Counted from the stretch's first letter, positions 37,674-50,660 are shown. The stretch: DNA of 64,000 bases from Sipunculus nudus (GCA_026874595.1 CM049316.1:4788339-4852338), one strand, 5' to 3'. Notes: generated by a model from the sequence alone, not told the origin. A program made the numbers and translations.

Positions 37674-39388
37674 AACTAGAATACGGGTAGTCGACAAGCG
37701 ACTACTTGTATCCGCCTAAATCAGAGTGGAACGGGTGAAGTGTTGCATATCAGCATGGATGTCTGCAGCCAAATTGTGTATGTAGCTTGCGCTACCTACC
37801 AAAAAATCCAGAAAGCCTTCCAAGTTGTATACATATGCAAAATTTAAGGCAGATAAGTCAAACCACTATATTGTATATGAGTGATTTTTGCCCTTGGCAG
37901 ACAAACAGATGGACGCTGTGCAAAAAAGGGTTGCAGGTGGCGCCACCAGTTAAGCGTATGATAAAGAGCTTTGTGAGAACTATACACATGCAAAATTTTG
38001 GCCCAATTGGTCAAACAGTTCCCTAGATATGAGCTTGGATGTCTGCAGCGTAAACTTGATTGTAGGTGGCGCCACCTGTCATAAAATCAGAAAAGCTATC
38101 CAGGATGTATAAGCATGCAGAATTTCAGGTGAATTAGTCAAACCACTGCAGAGATATGAGTGATTTTAACCCAAGGCAGACGAACAGCTGGACACTGTGC
38201 AAACATGGTTGCAGGTGGCGCCACCATTTTTTGTGTATGTTATAAAGCTCTCCAAGGGCTACATTTGTGCAAAAAAATTTTCCTGATCAATCAAACGGTT
38301 CCTGAGATATGAGCTTGGATGTCTGCAGCGTAAACATGAATGTAGGTGGCGCCACCTGTCATAAAATCAGAAAAGCTATCCAGGATGTATACGCATGCCA
38401 AATTTCAGGTGAATTAGTCAAGTCACTGCAGAGATATGAGTGATTTTAACCCAAGGCAGACAAACAGATGGACACTGTACAAACATGGTTGCAGGTAGCG
38501 GCACCATTTTTGGTGTATGTTATAAAGCTCTCCAAGGGCTACATTTGTGCAAAAGAATTTTCCTGATCGGTCAAACGGTTCCCGAGATATGAGCTTGGAT
38601 GTCTGCAGCGTAAACGTGAATGTAGGTGGCGCCACCTGTCATAAAATCAGATAAGCTATCCAGGATGTATACGCATGCCAAATTTCAGGTGAATTAGTCA
38701 AGTCACTGCAGAGATATGAGTGATTTTAACCCAAGGCAGACGAACAGATGGACACTGTGCAAACATGGTTGCAGGTGGCGCCACCATTTTTGGTGTATGT
38801 TATAAAGCTCTCCAAGGGCTACATTTGTGCAAAAGAATTTTCCTGATCGGTCAAACGGTTCCCGAGATATGAGCTTGGATGTCTGCAGCGTAAACATGAA
38901 TGTAGGTGGCGCCACCTGTCATAAAATCAGAAAAGCTATCCAGGATGTATACGCATGCCAAATTTCAGGTGAATTAGTCAAGTCACTGCAGAGATATGAG
39001 TGATTTTAACCCAAGGCAGACGAACAGATGGACACTGTGCAAACATGGTTGCAGGTGGCGCCACCATTTTTGGTGTATGTTATAAAGCTCTCCGAGGGCT
39101 ACATTTGTGCAAAAAAATTTTCCTGATCGGTCAAACGGTTCCCGAGATATGTGGGTTTATGTGTGGAAACAGACGCACAAACGGACGCAGAGCGCAGAGG
39201 AAAGGTCAGAGGTCAAAACAAAATCGGGGCGCAGCAGTTCACATGTGACCCGAACATAATCCCGGGTTTCGGAAAATTCCGCCCAGCGGTTACGGAGGAG
39301 TTCTCCGGACACCTACGCGGCGGCGGCGGCGGCGGCGACCAGCTGAAAACATAGTATCCGCAAAACTCTGTTTTGGCAGATACAATTA
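37674..39388. mobile_element. Helitron/Helentron-like element with 280-bp tandem core (family 1)
   Basis: The 5' end reads AACTAGAATACGGGTAGTCG and holds a hairpin GTAGTCG-ACAAG-CGACTAC, followed by TTGTATCCGCC. The 3' end carries the inverse motif in a hairpin (39354-39384) just before GATACAATTA. Between them is a core of four tandem units of exactly 280 bp (the GATATGAGC motif starts each at 38024, 38304, 38584 and 38864, ending at 39144). A CpG-rich tail with a short CGG run (about 39317-39338) follows. Subterminal inverted repeats, a tandem core and a 3' hairpin are the features of non-autonomous Helentrons (HINE, DINE-1) and of bivalve 'pearl' elements. No coding sequence is present. 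Other copies lie at 54389-56642 and 59005-59803. Confidence 0.75.
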
Positions 39389-40889
39389 AATGGTTCCTCC
39401 ACCATGCACTGTTTGCCGATATCCAAATTCAGGCTATGGATATGCTGGCCCTCATATAGAAACACCTGTACTCGGGGTCTGTGGCACAGTCAAATATTAA
39501 ATACAGGTGTGTTTAGGACTGTAGTGAACAAATAGCAAATTTTAATTATGCAATGAGGACTTGTACAAGGAAAAGGTTAAATAAAAACAACCTTGCATTG
39601 ATAGTTTTTCACCATTTACAAATAACTGATAATACAAAATTACTAGTAAATGTCTACAAAATTAATAATTAATTAGTTGAATACTAAGGAAAGGGGGAAA
39701 GAAAAATAGTAGTTCTGGAGGACTGTGTGCTTTGTAAGAGTATTAATATTATCCCATTGTAGGGATATATAACAATTTTTTATTATTATATTTATCATTA
39801 TTATAATAATAATAATAATTAATTTTATTTATCATTTCAATAAATTTAATTTTTTCAGGTATAGATAGTCTTAAAGATGAAAAAAACAATGCACATAAAA
39901 TTATTTTAAATTAATCTTTGGAGTCCCAGCTAATGGAAACTTAACAGGTTAACACTGTTAACATTAGACTATTCAAGGATCAGTTCTTACTGGAAATCTC
40001 ATGAAGTGCAAGGGTTTTGAGCATATTATAAATTAAACATGTTAGCTGAAGTCTCATCAAAATATAAAACAACCAGTGTCTGGCAACTGGGGTATCCCCT
40101 CAACAAAACAGTACTGTATAAACAAGAATCAACAAAGCTACCAGGGTTATCAGTATCAACTGTGCTAAACAGGGACTGATTGGTGAACTTGGCCCTGTTG
40201 GTTTTGTTTGTAGTGAAGCAATGAAAAAAATACAGGGCTCTAACCATGTAAAACCTTGTCAGAAAAAAAGTATCAAAACTGTCTCAAAAGTAAGAAAAAG
40301 TACAAAGTGATACCCAAGTGCACTTTTAATATTCTACAAGTTATATACTGTATGTAATGTCTAGAAACATGCTCCAGGCCAGGTATTACTGTTGTTTTTA
40401 GTAACATTAAACTGTATATAAAATATTCTTTAGTCAAAAATGGGCCTTGTAAGTAAGCTGGACCCTTAACAAGAATGTGTAATTTATGATGACTTTGCTT
40501 GCAGTACCCTGCAATGTGCTGGTGAGTGAAGGACTAGTAGTTTTATTTTTTTGCTTAATAATTACACCAAACAGTGTCACCCTGTGAATGACCTTCTGGA
40601 ATAGGCGCTGGTAATAAAGAAATATTGCCGAGGTCAAAACCAGGTACTCCATTAGAGTCCTATATCATGTGGAAGTTCATTCTGCTCAGTCAGGCAGCCA
40701 TTACCTTAATGATAGAACTCACGTTTCTCAGTACAGTACTGACAACCATGTATAATGCTCAGCCAGAACAAGGAAGGACACACCATACTAAGGGCAAAGC
40801 ATGAAATAATGGGCAAATACCCAGAGCCAAGTACAGTCATGATCTGAGGCTATGGCACATCATGGTCCTGCTGGATAAACAGTATACAC
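39389..40889. other. Intron sequence, one TAA-rich microsatellite
   Basis: AT-rich intron sequence. A short imperfect TTA/TAA microsatellite lies at about 39778-39825. Otherwise no feature was recognised. Confidence 0.55.
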
Positions 40890-41222
40890 TCTGGGCTCAG
40901 TAAGACCATTCAGGGCTCAGAAAGGGCACTAAGGGCTCAGTAAGACCACTCAGGACTCAGTAAGACCATTCAGGGCTCAGTAAGACCACTCAGGGCTCAG
41001 TAAGACCACTCAGGGCTCAGTAAGACCATTCAGTGCTCAGTAAGACCACTCAGGACTCAGTAAGATCATTCAGGGCTCAGTAAGACCACTCAGGGCTCAG
41101 TAAGACCACTCAGGGCTCAGTAAGACAACTCAGTGCTCAGTAAGACCACTCAGGGCTCAGTTAGATCACTCAGGGCTCAGGAAGACCACTCAGGGCTCAG
41201 CAAGATAAATCAGGGCTCAGGA
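40890..41222. repeat. 20-bp minisatellite, about 16 copies
   Basis: The unit GGGCTCAGTAAGACCACTCA repeats with the period held at 20 bases. Copies carry single substitutions (ACCATTCA, GGACTCAG, GTGCTCAG) that are scattered through the array. Confidence 0.93.
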
Positions 41223-41974
41223 AGCTCACAGGGAAGTTCCTCTCCTGTACTAGGTTCACCCTAGCTTCCTTGTTACAGAGTTCAACATCCTTTAATGTTC
41301 CATGTTACTGATGCCCATTCACCACAAATGCACAAGCAATAATGTCCCCTGCCAGCCTGTATTGACTTACAAGACTAATCAAGTTCCTTTAGTTACATGA
41401 GCATTATTTACTGACAACGGCTAAGCAATGTACACAAGGTACAGGATCTCCAGTAGAGTCTGTATCAATGCTAAACATCTTTACATATACCATATTTTTA
41501 CAACATGTTTGACAGTCATCTTAAAATTCAAAATCCATGTATACTAAAATTGAATTTTTATGTATGAAAGAAAATTAAAAACTTAGAGAAATGTACATAT
41601 TCCGTGTAAAAGAAATGTTTAAAGTAGAGAATGTTGAGTTCTCCTGATGCAATAGTCTACACATATAAACATTTTAAGGAATGCAGATCATAGTTGCTGG
41701 CATTTAAACACCAAATACAAGTACACTGCAGTAATAATTTTAACATGGGACAGACTTTTATTACCATCTTTCCCTATAACTGCATTTTGCTAAATGACAT
41801 CATGCCACGCCCTGAACAGCTTTTCTTATTATTAAATGTCCATAAATCTAGTGGCTCAGTGTTTGTTATATTAAAAAGATTTGGAACTACATCATTAATA
41901 CTGAGATATTTTCATTTCAGTCTGCAATAACAGCTTCTTGGGTGTGCACTGTATATACTGTTAAACATCTCTGC
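41223..41974. other. Intron sequence without recognisable features
   Basis: AT-rich intron sequence; no exon or element was recognised. Confidence 0.5.
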
Positions 41975-42222
41975 CTGGAAAACACAATTTTCCAAGAATT
42001 AAACAGAAGATTTGTGAAATCCCAAGTTGATCCAGAACAAACTTATAATTCTAGAATATTTAAGGATATTAAAGCACAATATCACAAATTCCAAGAAGAT
42101 ATATAGATATTCCAGGCAAATTTGGTAATCCCTGGCTGATTTGGAAATTCTGAGGAAGTAAAGAAAATTCCAAGAATATTTTGTAGGTTCTAGGATTTTC
42201 AAGAATTTCCAGGAATCCTAAG
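41975..42222. repeat. Degenerate TTCCAAGAAT-rich repeat
   Basis: Short imperfect repeats built around AATTCCAAGAATAT. TTCCAAGAA occurs at 41990-41998, 42089-42097 and 42168-42176, and TTCCAGGAA at 42207-42215. A 12-G run follows directly. It is probably a decayed minisatellite. Confidence 0.55.
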
Positions 42223-42223
42223 A

Positions 42224-42235
42224 GGGGGGGGGGGG
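42224..42235 (+). repeat. Poly-G tract, 12 G
   Basis: Uninterrupted G run immediately after the TTCCAAGAAT-rich repeat. Confidence 0.95.
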
Positions 42236-42769
42236 TAAGACAAGAGTCCTACTGATCCCCTTAAACTCAAACTCCTTCTGAGTGTGTCAAGAGTAATTTA
42301 ACTGATCCAATCTCATGATATTCTAAAGGCCAGCATAGTTTTGATATGCATTATTTAATATCTTTTGTTTGCATGAAGACGTGGTATCTGTGGCCTGAAC
42401 TTTCTGTACCAGTGGCTGGTTTTTACAGCCTTGTGCCTGTTAGAGCTGCAGGTAATTAGACTACTGAATCAGCATCATCTGGCTGATGCTGCAGCAATGC
42501 TGCGCTGTTATGTGACTTGATAACATGCAGATTACCTCCTGTAACAGTTCAGGAGCAAGCTCCCATATAATCGCACAGTCAGCCTTCTCTCACAGCTATT
42601 TTCCTCAGTTTATTGGCCAATGGGCAAAACAACTTGGTTCTGATATCAGGAGGACCTTGTATAAAATTGCTTTATGCAGTCTCTCCATAGGAAAGAAAAG
42701 TTATATACTGCCAGCCTGTTGGCTAACAATTATTATCTCTACCAAGAAGCAGTGGTTATTATTCTGGTG

Positions 42770-43015
42770 GCATTGGTTTGTTTGTCTGTTAGCAACATTG
42801 CTCAATAAAGTTATTAACAGATTTTGATAAAATTTTCAATAGGATAGCTCCACAATGATGCATGGAACAACTGGTTAGATTTTAGGGGTGATCTGGATCA
42901 TCATCTGGATCCAGGAGTTTTTTAAAGGAAAAATGCTGCATTTCTGACAAATGCCATATGAGGGTAATGAGCTGCCTTGGCAGAGGTCTGCACTCTCTGA
43001 GTGCAAATTTGTAGT
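42770..43015. repeat. Interspersed repeat of unknown class, copy 1
   Basis: Contains TTTGTCTGTTAGCAACATTG, AAGTTATTAACAGATTTTGA, GTGATCTGGATCATCATCTG and, at the end, TTGGCAGAGGTCTGCACTCT. Related but diverged sequences lie at 43665-43945 and 50505-50660. From memory, sequence of this type is widespread in invertebrate genomes; the transposon class is not clear to me. Open frames across it arise from the repeat and are not genes. Confidence 0.6.
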
Positions 43016-43664
43016 TAAACTGTGAAGTCTGTGGAAGTGTTAATTTAGCAGTATAACACTGAAAAAATACTTTGTTTGAAAAACAGTTATTTTGGAAGTA
43101 GTGTTTAAAAACTGTGTAAAATGCATTTTTTCTCCTATAACAAAACAAAAGCTTATCCAGAACCTATCTACAATTCTTGGAATGGTGAATGACTAAATGC
43201 ACTGACAGTATATAAGTATTCCATGACTGGGATTTGAACAACATGAACACAATTGCAAAAAGTAAATTGAAAGCTGTTCTGTTCCGGTTCAAGGGAACGC
43301 TCGAGCATGCCATAACATTTGATTTTCCTTACGAGTACTTAGCAATTTGACTACGAGCAGCAGAGCCTTCAGACGTAGTTGGCTTGGAGCTAAAAGATAC
43401 CATCACAGCAGGCAAAATGCTCATGTGCCTTATCCATCAGGATGCAGTTACCCAGGTTAACATGACATAAATTAAGGTCACCTGTAACAGGATGTATAGT
43501 CAGGGTATATAATACACCAACTGACAGTAACAGGTCTGACAGTGATATTAATCATGTTCCGGCAACACTGCCCCTAAATACAAATATCACCTTCCTGTGG
43601 CCTAGTAATATATAAATAAACTTTTCCTTTCTTATTTACCTGCCAATGAAAAAGATTATGTATT

Positions 43665-43945
43665 CACAGCTGTTTGTCTGTTTGTGTTTTCACATAATTG
43701 TCAGCAAAATATATAACAGATTCTCAATTAATTTTTTTTTGGAAGCTTAAGCCATGATCTTATAAAGGGTTCCGGTAATTAAAAAGAACTCCATAAATTT
43801 CAGTGAAATATCATGGAATGGCATGCCATGAAGCAAGGAATAACTGAACAAGTTTTGGGGGCAGACGGGTTGAACTTAGGGTGGACCTGGATGTGGATCC
43901 AGGCACTGGCAGAGATATGTGCTCTTGCAGTACTTTCTAGTATTA
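43665..43945. repeat. Interspersed repeat of unknown class, copy 2 (diverged)
   Basis: Shares the order of motifs with 42770-43015: TTTGTCTGTTTGTG, ATATAACAGATTCTCAATTA, GGTGGACCTGGATGTGGATC, CAGGCACTGGCAGAGATATG. Similarity is moderate and was judged by eye. Confidence 0.5.
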
Positions 43946-44397
43946 AATTGGACCAGATTTCCACATGACAGTCAGTTTTTCTGCCAGCACCTCCTGTGAC
44001 TGCTATCCTAGGACAACAAGCTTGTGTTGTAATCTTACTCTAATTCAAGGAATTGGACACAGTCCAATAAACATTATTCCACTCTAAACTTTGCTGATAC
44101 AAGTCCCTTTGCCATCAAATTCTCTGGACAGATTCTCTCCTGGATAATGTCCTGCGAGTACTTTTGAGATGCATACCCATGCCCTTATCAAACCCTGATG
44201 GTTTAACATTTCCCAGTTTATTGAAACCACTCATGGGGGCTGCCATTTTGTCTACACTAAAACCTGGATATCATGGGTCACATGGCAAAATGATGGGTAT
44301 ATCACAAGTCTAAACCAGTGCATGGTTCACAAAGAAGTGAAGTATTCATCAGACAGGTCCCTCTGGGGGTATATAGCGAAGGGGGCTCTATGGAGGT

Positions 44398-45793
44398 TAC
44401 CGTAAAATCTCCACTTAAAACCGCGGTTTAATCAAGAAATTCAATATCTTGAAATCAGGTTGATTTCCTGAAAGCACTGTGCGGTTTATACTAGAAGGGT
44501 TTCCTGAATATCTTCCTGACAGACATCGTTTTGGGGCCGGCGAGTGGGCGATAATATTGCAACTTTCGAAGGCCGTTCTTAGCAGCAGTCTCGCATGCAT
44601 GGGAGCCGTGTGTAAATGTATTATTTACGATTATTTGTTATTTATAAATTAAATATTTCTGAATAGTTTTCGTGTGTTATATAACTTGTTATGAAATTTT
44701 GGTAATTGTCACCAAATAATACGTTTACAACAACCCTGCTGTAACACACAGCGGCCCACTTTGTTGGGCATGCTCAAGCAAAATTGAAATAAAGCCTACT
44801 TTAAACCCATTTGCGGCATTATTTAGCAATGATTATTTGTTTAAAACGTAAAATGAATAAAAAGCTGACATCGTAAGGAGTCACACAATGGCAGACGATC
44901 GTTTTAAAATCAAGTTTGAGTGCCGCCATGTGCTGAAACGCCCCGGTATTCTGCTAAGAATATTTTGAACGGCTGTACGCGGTGGATGGTAAACAGAACA
45001 GCCACCTATTTCATCCCAGCGTGCCTTGCGTGAACACTGCCTTGACAAAATGGCTCCCCACACGGAAACTTTCTTCAGGAAAAAAACTTGCTTACCCCGA
45101 CTGGACACTTTAATTTTACCTTAAAATCACTCGTTATCAAGCGTCATGTTTCCTATACGTGCGTATCTCGACAAGGTAACTTCAATTACTTTGATATTTA
45201 GTTAAGTTGACCAGCGATGTTTTCAAACGCGCCAGCAAATTGTGACACAGAGCAATGTCAACGTACGATGTGACGATGATAATACCGAAGTAACCGGTAT
45301 GAAAATGATTTGAATCTTCCGCGTAATTCCAGAAAATGGAATTTTCATCAAACATTTTTAGAATTAAAATATACAGTGACTTGAAATGGATCAGCAGAAT
45401 ATTTTTTCCAAAATATAATGACAAATCAGTAACAAACAAGAATACGGCACGGAATATAAAATCTGTATAAACACGCAGAGGTTCACCGGCCCTTACGTCT
45501 TCCCAAACTTCATGCTTGAGTGACCCTGCAAAAAAGTGTTATGATGTGTTTAAATAAATTGCCCAAGGAATTTAAAAGTGGACAGGAATGGCCGAGTCGC
45601 AACCTACGGGTGTTCATTTCTAGATGATAGCTTGATTGTGTCTTTTGTCAAATCATTCCGTAGCGAAAGTTGGTGCGGTTTTAAAGGGGGGTTCTTAGTA
45701 TTTGAGCCCCTCGCGATGTCTCACCTGGAATTTCGGCGAAGTCTGGGTGCGGTTTTAATCGGAAGTGCGGTTTTAAGTGGAGATTTTACGGTA
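44398..45793. mobile_element. Non-autonomous DNA transposon with perfect 27-bp inverted ends
   Basis: The left end starts TACCGTAAAATCTCCACTTA and the right end is its exact reverse complement over 27 bases (45767-45793). With TA as the duplicated target, the inverted repeats begin CCGTAAAA, as in the element at 16791-18557, so the two appear related. GCGGTTTTAA/GCGGTTTAAT motifs recur near both ends, likely transposase-binding repeats. The 1.4-kb interior has only short open frames with no recognisable transposase. Perfect ends suggest recent activity. Assignment to the TA-inserting Tc1/mariner-like group is inference. Confidence 0.75.
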
Positions 45794-47502
45794 CTCACAG
45801 ATTGCATGTGAGGGTTCCTGTCAGCTTATTCACGATATGTGGCTAATTCTATGGCTGCCAGTGACTAAGTATTCACCTGACAGATCAGGTGAGGCTGTAC
45901 TGATACTTGGGACCACACCCACGTGAGAAGTCAATACCTGCCTTGTGTCAGGCGGACACAAGACTCACATGCATGTCATTCAGCAGGTGTCTTTATTTAC
46001 CAAGTAAGCTAGAATATGGTTATCAATATCAGTGTCTGCATCTTTTGGTGAATATATTATATTTAACATTAATATGATCTGGTGTTGCTTAATATTTGGG
46101 GAAAATAAGTCCAGATGGTTAAATTGAACAAGTCACATCTTGAAAACCCTGAAATATATTATGCTGTTTGTAAATATTATGTCAATGTTCTGTATCTGGA
46201 TGAGGCAGATTGTGACTAGTTGGGTCAGAAATATGATACAATCTAATGTCAATCATTTGTGTAACAGTCTGACACATCTGTATCTTACATGTACATGGTG
46301 CTCAGCCAATCAGGCCTGGCCATCAAACATACTTTTGTTGTGTATCAGTAAACAAACAAGAAATGTGTAAGCAAAAAAACTGATTAACATCTATTCATTG
46401 TGGTCAGTGGTGAAGCTTATTTTCTTCAGTTATAATATATATTAATGATTTTCTGTACTATGGTTTTGAGATACATTTGACATGGTCATGTCATTAACCC
46501 ATGATGCACAACAGACAATTATTCTGCAACCATGTGGGTTTTCCACTTACTGCAGCAATACTGCATAACATGGGAATTATTCTTTTTCTGTCCTCCTACC
46601 TAATTACAATTTGATCCCTCATTTCCCTTGAAAACTACAGACACAAATATTCAGATAAACTCAGTGAAAAACAGTTATGTAACAAGGATTTCCAGGAACT
46701 GCTTGTCCTGAAATTATTCATGAAGTGAACCTGAAATAAGCTTTGATGCCAACCATTCAGTGACTCACGGGCCTGGTATATTTCTAGGATTCACCATGAA
46801 CATCCTAACTCTAAATATTCAACAGGAGTTAAAATTCCTGTATGACTATAAGCTTAAACAAACAGACATGTAAGTTAATGAAATGGGAGCACAAGGGTCT
46901 GATGCTGTTGGCTTGATTCTGAACTCTGTTTTGCTGCTTAATAAGAGCTGTAGCAAAAGCTGTGGCACCGCTATAAATCAGCTGCCAAGCATAATGAGCT
47001 ACATATAATATTACAAAGGTACCATGTAATCAATGGACGAGGTTTTCATGTTGGTCGCTAGGCATCAAGAGAGAGGTGCCTTTGGGATTGATTAACCTCT
47101 GATAGTTTATGGGATATCACGTATCAAGCATGTATTACTGTATGACAGTAACAGCATGGTGGCTGTACTTTGAAATGGTCACTGTCACTCTGATAGCCAT
47201 GCTCATGCCAAGCTCAGAACAATCTTACCCATATAACAGCATCATAAAGCATCCTTACGATAAGGCAGGTGACACGGCAGTAATCTCTGACAGTAAAGGC
47301 TGTGCATCACAGGATTAGCTTCTCAATGCGCCATAAATGGACTGTTTCGTAAAATAACGACTAACGATATGACCCTTTAATGTGTGATTTATAATTGTCA
47401 TCAACTGAATTAACACAACCTGTACTCTGATCTTTAATACATTAATTTTTATGCTGAACTTTTTCTGATAGCTATGTGCCAGGGCTAATCCAAAATTTAA
47501 AT
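45794..47502. other. Intron sequence without recognisable features
   Basis: About 1.7 kb of AT-rich intron sequence. The open frames present have no family motif or splice context. Confidence 0.5.
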
Positions 47503-47650
47503 GATGACCATTAGACCTAAACTGTAACTGGATCTGCTTCCTGTAGTTAAGACCATTAGACCTGTACAGTATCTGGATCTGCTATGTGCAGTACTGACCA
47601 TTAGACCTGTGCTGTAACTGGATCTGCAACATCTAGTTCTGGTACTTACA
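47503..47650. repeat. Short minisatellite, three copies of about 47-58 bp
   Basis: GACCATTAGACCT...ACTGTAACTGGATCTGC recurs three times with uneven spacing (GACCATTAGACCT near 47507, 47550 and 47597). Confidence 0.7.
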
Positions 47651-48104
47651 GTGTTGAATTCAGTAACCATGGCAGACGATACACATGTACAAACTACAGT
47701 TTGGAAAACCATTAAATCTAATGCAGGGTTTTTTTAGGGATAAAAGATGTCTGGTTAAGATGATATGGAGGGCCAGGGGTTAAAACATTACACTGTTTGG
47801 AATTACTGGAGGTGTGAGCCAATCACAGCAAACACTAGCACTTCTAAGTTTTATTCCACCCACCTTAAACCATTCTCAATACAAGTCAGCTATTTCCCTG
47901 TAAATACTTTTTTTTGCAATACCTGGCTGATGAACTGGAGATGAGCTTTAAATGTTGCATATCTAAAGAAATCTAAAGGATTTTTGGTCCTTTTGTGGAC
48001 TAAGTAATCAGGATTATTTTATATCCATCAAAATGTTTTGTTATCTGTAGATCTATATTTATTAGTCTTATGTCCTAACTGTAGCTTGAGCAGCACTTTT
48101 CATA

Positions 48105-48370
48105 TTAAAAAAAAAAAAAACACATCTCAACATTGTAGTGAATTAACATTAGATACATTTCTCCACTGTAGTACATTAACATTGGATACATATCTAAATT
48201 GTAGTAAATTAACATAAAATACATCTCTACATTGTACCAAATTATCTGCAAGCTGTACCAAATTATCAGTAAATGGATTCTTACATGGTATCAAACTATC
48301 AGTAAAAACATTTCTTCACTGTACCAAATGTTCCATAAATACATTTCTAAACTTTAGTAAGTCATCATAA
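48105..48370. repeat. Poly-A run and degenerate ~33-bp repeat
   Basis: A run of A (about 48107-48120) is followed by loose repeats of ACATTGTAGTAAATTAACAT and ATACATTTCT. The copies grow more diverged to the right. Confidence 0.55.
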
Positions 48371-49480
48371 GATCATACTATTAAATGCTTTATGAGGAAT
48401 CACCATCAATACATCCTAGATAACCTGCTGTATTTTAATTTAACTTTTCTTCAATGTACAGTTTTGCCACTCTGCATAGTATTTATATGATACTGCATTC
48501 AGATGGAGGTGTAATATGGTAACATTGAGGATTTTCTGGAAACCATCAGTGATCGATGGTGTAATGCTCCTGGACAGCTCTAACATGACTTTTTCATCAG
48601 CCTTTCATCAGGGTATCTACCAGCTAACCAAACTCACCCAGGGGCACTCATAGGAGAGAGGTCATTATGGCACTGATGTATGCAGAGTCAGCATTGCCAT
48701 ATAAAACTCTACCATCTCAAAGTGAAGCTGTGGCCACTGGTGACCACTGATGCTGAACTCTGGTCTGTATGTAGCCTGGTGGTCAATCACCATGGTCACA
48801 AAGATTCAAGATGGTGTATGATTGATAAATGGCTTTAGGGATTATAACAAAATCTTCAAATTTAAAATGATATGGGACAGTGAAAATTTCACAATTCACA
48901 ACTCTAAAAGCAAGAAAGCATTCATGGAGCTGTTTCCCACTGACATTAACCATTTTACTACATAGGAACTTATGGGTCACCTTCAAAGTATATTGGACTG
49001 TTCCATGCAGGTGCCATACAATCCCTTAAGAGTACTAAATTGGTGTTATAAAGTGTTATAAAAATAAAGTGTTCTCTCTAAATGATACGAAAACAGATAA
49101 ACTGACAAGAATAAGCTTACATCTGCATCTGCTCGAAACTTAAAACCCCAACCATTTAAAACCTTGCATGATCTTCAGTATCTGTCTTCCACACAGAGAG
49201 ACAGACATAAGGGTAAATATATCCCCTTTTTCAGTGAGTATATATGTACAATTTGATCATTAATCCTGGTAATTTTGATATGGAATCTTCAGCTCCCTCT
49301 AACTGCAGTTTTAAATGTCAGACTCCGCCCACAGCTTTCTTTGACATTTATACCTAACACTGATATCTGGGAAGATACATGTGAAGAAACAAACACCAGC
49401 CGGGTAAGCAGGATCTGAGTATCTGTGACTCTCTGTTTTGACCTGGGCTTATTATAACTACCAGACCTTGCACAATCAAG
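48371..49480. other. Intron sequence without recognisable features
   Basis: AT-rich intron sequence; nothing gene-like was seen. Confidence 0.5.
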
Positions 49481-49793
49481 ACTGTGGGATATCTGATATC
49501 CCCATCAGTCCCAATAATCATAGAAAGTTTTGTGAAAATCCACCAAATGGTTCAAGAGTAATAAGCATCTAAGTGTTTTTCTATAATCAGCTCTAAAATG
49601 TAGAAAAATAGGTCAAGGTCACCCATCTTCGAACTTGACCGAGATTTTGTCGATATACATCTTTACCGAGGAAATAAAATTCTGACGGTGAATCCTTTTC
49701 AAGATATCCCGCTCACAAGGTAAAAGTTAACAGACTGACGGACAGACAGCTTGGGTGATGACAACAGCCCATCAGCCTAAGGGCTGAGGGCTA
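49481..49793. mobile_element. Helitron-like family 2, 3' fragment
   Basis: Matches the right part of the intact family 2 element at 55172-56191. It shares TCAGTCCCAATAATCATAG, ATCCACCAAATGGTTC, AGGTCAAGGTCACCCATCTT, GAGATTTTGTCGATATACAT and the terminal AGCCCATCAGCCT...GGGCT hairpin. Here the terminal GGGCT motif is doubled. It is truncated at its 5' side. Confidence 0.75.
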
Positions 49794-50504
49794 AAAAAAC
49801 GTATTTTCTCAGGCACTTTTTCTCAGAAATCAATGCGGGCGGGCGGTTTTTTATTCTTAATTTTTTTGTTATGTTTCGATGAAAATGTCAAATGATAAGG
49901 GAAAAGCATGATAATAACAGAATTTTTTGGCTATACAAGTAAAAGCACTAAATGACAAAGAAAATTGTATGATTTTATCTTCTTGAAAGAAATGTCCGAG
50001 CGGCTGCAGCTCAAAATTGGTAAGTTTCTATTGAAAATCAAAATAAAATTTTTTGATGCGGGGGTTTAAAATTGATGCGGGCGGTGCCTGAGAACCATAC
50101 CTTTTATTTTTTTGGCCTTACTTTTCCTTGTACATATATATGTAACAAGCACCAAAGCTTGCTGGTACAGAGCTTCAAATATTAATATGCAATCTGATAT
50201 TAGATCTGAGAAACCAATATTATATATATTATATAATATTATATATAATATATATAAACCAATATTATACTGCATGATGCCTTTTGGTTATATGCAACAA
50301 TGTTTGCTGCAACTTAATATTTCATAATTCCACACATTATAATAGAACAGCTTTCTATTTTTAGATCTATCGAAGTCATGATGGGTCATGACAGCATCAT
50401 TAGCTACATACCACAGAGCCTGAGCAAGTCTAGTGTGCAGTAAAAAGTTCATGACTTTCTCTAGAGCTACCAGGAGGCGAGGTATTAAATTCTATCCTTG
50501 GTTG
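49794..50504. other. Intron sequence with an AT-rich inverted tract
   Basis: A TATATAATATTATA-type tract at about 50217-50260 is nearly self-complementary. No exon was recognised. Confidence 0.5.
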
Positions 50505-50660
50505 GTTAGTTATTTGGAGTGTCTGTTTATAACTTTACTCATAACATTATTAACAGATTTTGATGACATTTCATGACGGGTAAGGGTAACATCCAAGGAA
50601 CAATTTATTAAATTTTGTTGGTAACCTGGATCAACATATGTTTTTGATTCAATGAATCAT
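50505..50660. repeat. Interspersed repeat of unknown class, copy 3 (partial)
   Basis: GTCTGTTTATAACTTTACTC, ATTATTAACAGATTTTGATG and GGTAACCTGGATCAACATAT follow the same order as in 42770-43015. It lacks the terminal part. Confidence 0.5.

Noticed and set aside
38423-39354. Open frames in the 280-bp tandem core and CGG-rich tail
   Set aside because: They repeat with the core unit, shift frame between copies and lack any family motif; the element appears non-coding.
42882-43148. 88-codon minus-strand frame as a gene
   Set aside because: It overlaps an interspersed repeat with two other copies nearby and has no splice or family support.
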